In this document: one piece after another, positions 13,273-14,326 of the stretch
Numbering within the stretch: the first letter of the stretch is position 1
Layout of the letters: each line of letters begins with the position of its first letter
Assembly: GCA_905215015.1 (NCBI GenBank)
Contig: CAJMOS010000079.1
Span: 1 to 14,326, forward strand
Origin: an uncultured bacterium
Lineage (GTDB): Bacteria; Spirochaetota; Spirochaetia; Sphaerochaetales; Sphaerochaetaceae
Direction: 5' to 3'
Length of the DNA stretch: 14,326 bases
Notes under the pieces: generated by a model
Databases searched by the model: none
Seen by the model: only the letters and a program-made list of their open reading frames with translations
Told to the model about the DNA's origin: nothing
Made by a program: the position numbers and the translations under genes

Positions 13273-14154
13273 ATGGCTAGCAATACCTATACCGGAAAAG
13301 TCTCCGTCATGGAGGTGGTCGTCTGGATCCTCCTGATCTTGGTGGTCTGCTTCACGCTGGCCCCCATCCTCTTCATGTTCGTCGCCTCGTTCATGGATGC
13401 GAAACAGATCATGAGCATGCCGTTCAACTGGATTCCCTCGAAGAAGTATTTCACGACAGCGGACCGGACCTTCTTCACCAACTTCCATAAGGCGATCTGG
13501 GGCAATAACAACAACTTCTCCTTTCCGCGGAACATCCTGAACTCGCTGATCGTCGCGATTGCAGACTCGATCACCACGGTCCTGCTTGCGTCGCTGGCAG
13601 GCTACGGCCTTGCCAAGTTCAAGTTCAAGGGACGCAACTTCGTCTTTATGGCGATCATGGCTACCATGATGATTCCGTTCGAGGCCATCATGATTCCGCT
13701 GTACATGGTCGCCAGCGGGATGCACATGATCAATACCTACCGTGGTTTGATCGTTCCTTTCATGGTCAGCGCCTTCGGCGTGTTCCAGATGAGGCAGTAC
13801 CTGATCACGTTCCCGAGCGAGTACCTGGACGCCGCCCGCGTCGACGGGCTGAACGAGTTCCGCATTTACTCCCGCATCGTGCTTCCGAACTGCACCCCGG
13901 TCATCGCCACGCTCGGCATCCTGAGCTTCCGCAACCAGTGGGACAACCTGCTCTGGCCTCTGCTGGTCGCGCAAAGCGAGAAGATGAAGACCATCCCGCA
14001 GTACATCACCAAGTTCAGCGAGGAGAAGCAGACCGACGAGGGCGCCATGATGGCATGTGCTTTCATCGCCTCCATCCCGATGTTCATTCTCTTTGCCTGC
14101 CTTTCCAAATATTTTATCGGTGGTGCGGCCGTCTACGAGTCTAGAAAGGGTTGA
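13273..14154 (+). CDS. Carbohydrate ABC transporter permease (MalG/UgpE type)
   Basis: Second transmembrane subunit, 293 residues with about six hydrophobic segments (first at 14-40). The EAA loop YLDAARVDGLNEFRIYSRI (D186-A-A) is followed by VLPNCTPV, and MPFNWIPSKKYF after the first segment is MalG-like. It should form a heterodimer with the preceding permease. ATG at 13273 is chosen because AGGAGGTG (13261-13268) lies immediately upstream; a TTG at 13258 in the same frame is discarded because it overlaps the previous stop region. The 11-nt gap indicates translational linkage. No ATPase gene follows before the next partial gene. Confidence 0.92.
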   Translation: MASNTYTGKVSVMEVVVWILLILVVCFTLAPILFMFVASFMDAKQIMSMPFNWIPSKKYFTTADRTFFTNFHKAIWGNNNNFSFPRNILNSLIVAIADSITTVLLASLAGYGLAKFKFKGRNFVFMAIMATMMIPFEAIMIPLYMVASGMHMINTYRGLIVPFMVSAFGVFQMRQYLITFPSEYLDAARVDGLNEFRIYSRIVLPNCTPVIATLGILSFRNQWDNLLWPLLVAQSEKMKTIPQYITKFSEEKQTDEGAMMACAFIASIPMFILFACLSKYFIGGAAVYESRKG

Positions 14155-14181
14155 TACTCCATTTTTGCATGGTTTCCTTTT

Positions 14182-14208
14182 GCCGCCTTTCCCCTTGGGA
14201 AGGGCGGC
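14182..14208 (+). terminator. Strong hairpin after the permease operon
   Basis: A 12-bp stem (14182-14193 with 14197-14208, one T-G pair) with a CTT loop starts 27 nt after the permease stop. No T-run follows on the plus strand, so it may act as a 3' mRNA stabiliser or weak terminator rather than a full intrinsic terminator. Confidence 0.55.
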
Positions 14209-14223
14209 TCTCGTATCCAGACA

Positions 14224-14241
14224 AAAAATTTCGAAAGTTTT
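14224..14241. promoter_or_regulatory. 18-bp palindrome with central CG, LacI-family-like operator
   Basis: Centred between 14232 and 14233: arms AAAA-A-TTTC and GAAA-G-TTTT pair at 8 of 9 positions. A central CG in a perfect inner TTTCGAAA core is the usual form of LacI/GalR-family operators. It lies 59 nt before the next gene start, a natural position for control of a sugar-use gene. Confidence 0.45.
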
Positions 14242-14299
14242 CTCTCCCTTCGATAGGAACTGCAGGAAAGCCGGTAGTAATCTATAGGAGGTAATCCTA

Positions 14300-14326
14300 T
14301 TGAGCGATACTACGAAACACATCCAG
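14300..14326 (+). CDS. Start of an unidentified gene (partial, TTG start)
   Basis: TTG at 14300 lies 8 nt after GGAGG in TAGGAGGT (14285-14292) and opens nine codons reading (M)SDTTKHIQ to the window end. No ATG or GTG is available in a suitable position. Too little is visible to name the product. Its location after a sugar transporter and a candidate operator suggests carbohydrate metabolism, but that is only context. Confidence 0.5.

Noticed and set aside
13255..14322. Minus-strand open frame of 355 codons across the second sugar permease
   Set aside because: Its product is rich in His/Asp/Glu/Arg repeats typical of reverse reading of hydrophobic codons; the permease on the plus strand is certain.

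Overview
The window is 14.3 kb of dense bacterial chromosome with moderately high GC. Both solute-binding proteins have spirochaete-style N-termini: a Sec signal peptide, then a Gly/Ser/charged stretch (FAGGSKES, AQGSQEA). Together with the transporter-rich content, this suggests a fermentative host-associated or sediment spirochaete of the Sphaerochaeta type. That assignment is inference; no rRNA or marker gene is present. There is no tRNA, CRISPR array, insertion sequence or phage gene.

Left part (1-5416). A truncated class-III aminotransferase gene and a PLP decarboxylase gene overlap by 17 nt and form a probable dat-ddc pair, which would make 1,3-diaminopropane from aspartate semialdehyde via L-2,4-diaminobutyrate. 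A hairpin terminator separates them from a convergent IspD/TarI-type cytidylyltransferase gene. Divergent from that is an acetyl-esterase-like alpha/beta hydrolase ending at a strong terminator, facing a FAD-dependent oxidoreductase on the minus strand.

Middle part (5417-10547). A HTH-plus-Fic-like protein with a degenerate active-site motif is followed 4 nt later by an N-acyl-D-amino-acid deacylase, apparently one operon. Convergent to it is a minus-strand polar amino-acid ABC transporter in the order binding protein, permease, ATPase. A terminator/attenuator and a candidate second promoter lie between binding protein and permease.

Right part (10548-14326). An AT-rich divergent intergenic region carries a good promoter and a candidate operator. 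Next comes a carbohydrate ABC transporter: family-1 binding protein, a hairpin, and two MalF/MalG-type permeases. No ATPase is encoded with it, so a shared sugar ATPase elsewhere is likely. The window ends in the first nine codons of a further gene, apparently starting at TTG after a strong Shine-Dalgarno and preceded by an 18-bp palindrome with a central CG, as in LacI-family operators.

The most unusual signals are the pseudo-Fic/deacylase operon and promoters placed so close to start codons that the mRNAs of at least two genes (3305 and 5630), perhaps three, would be leaderless.
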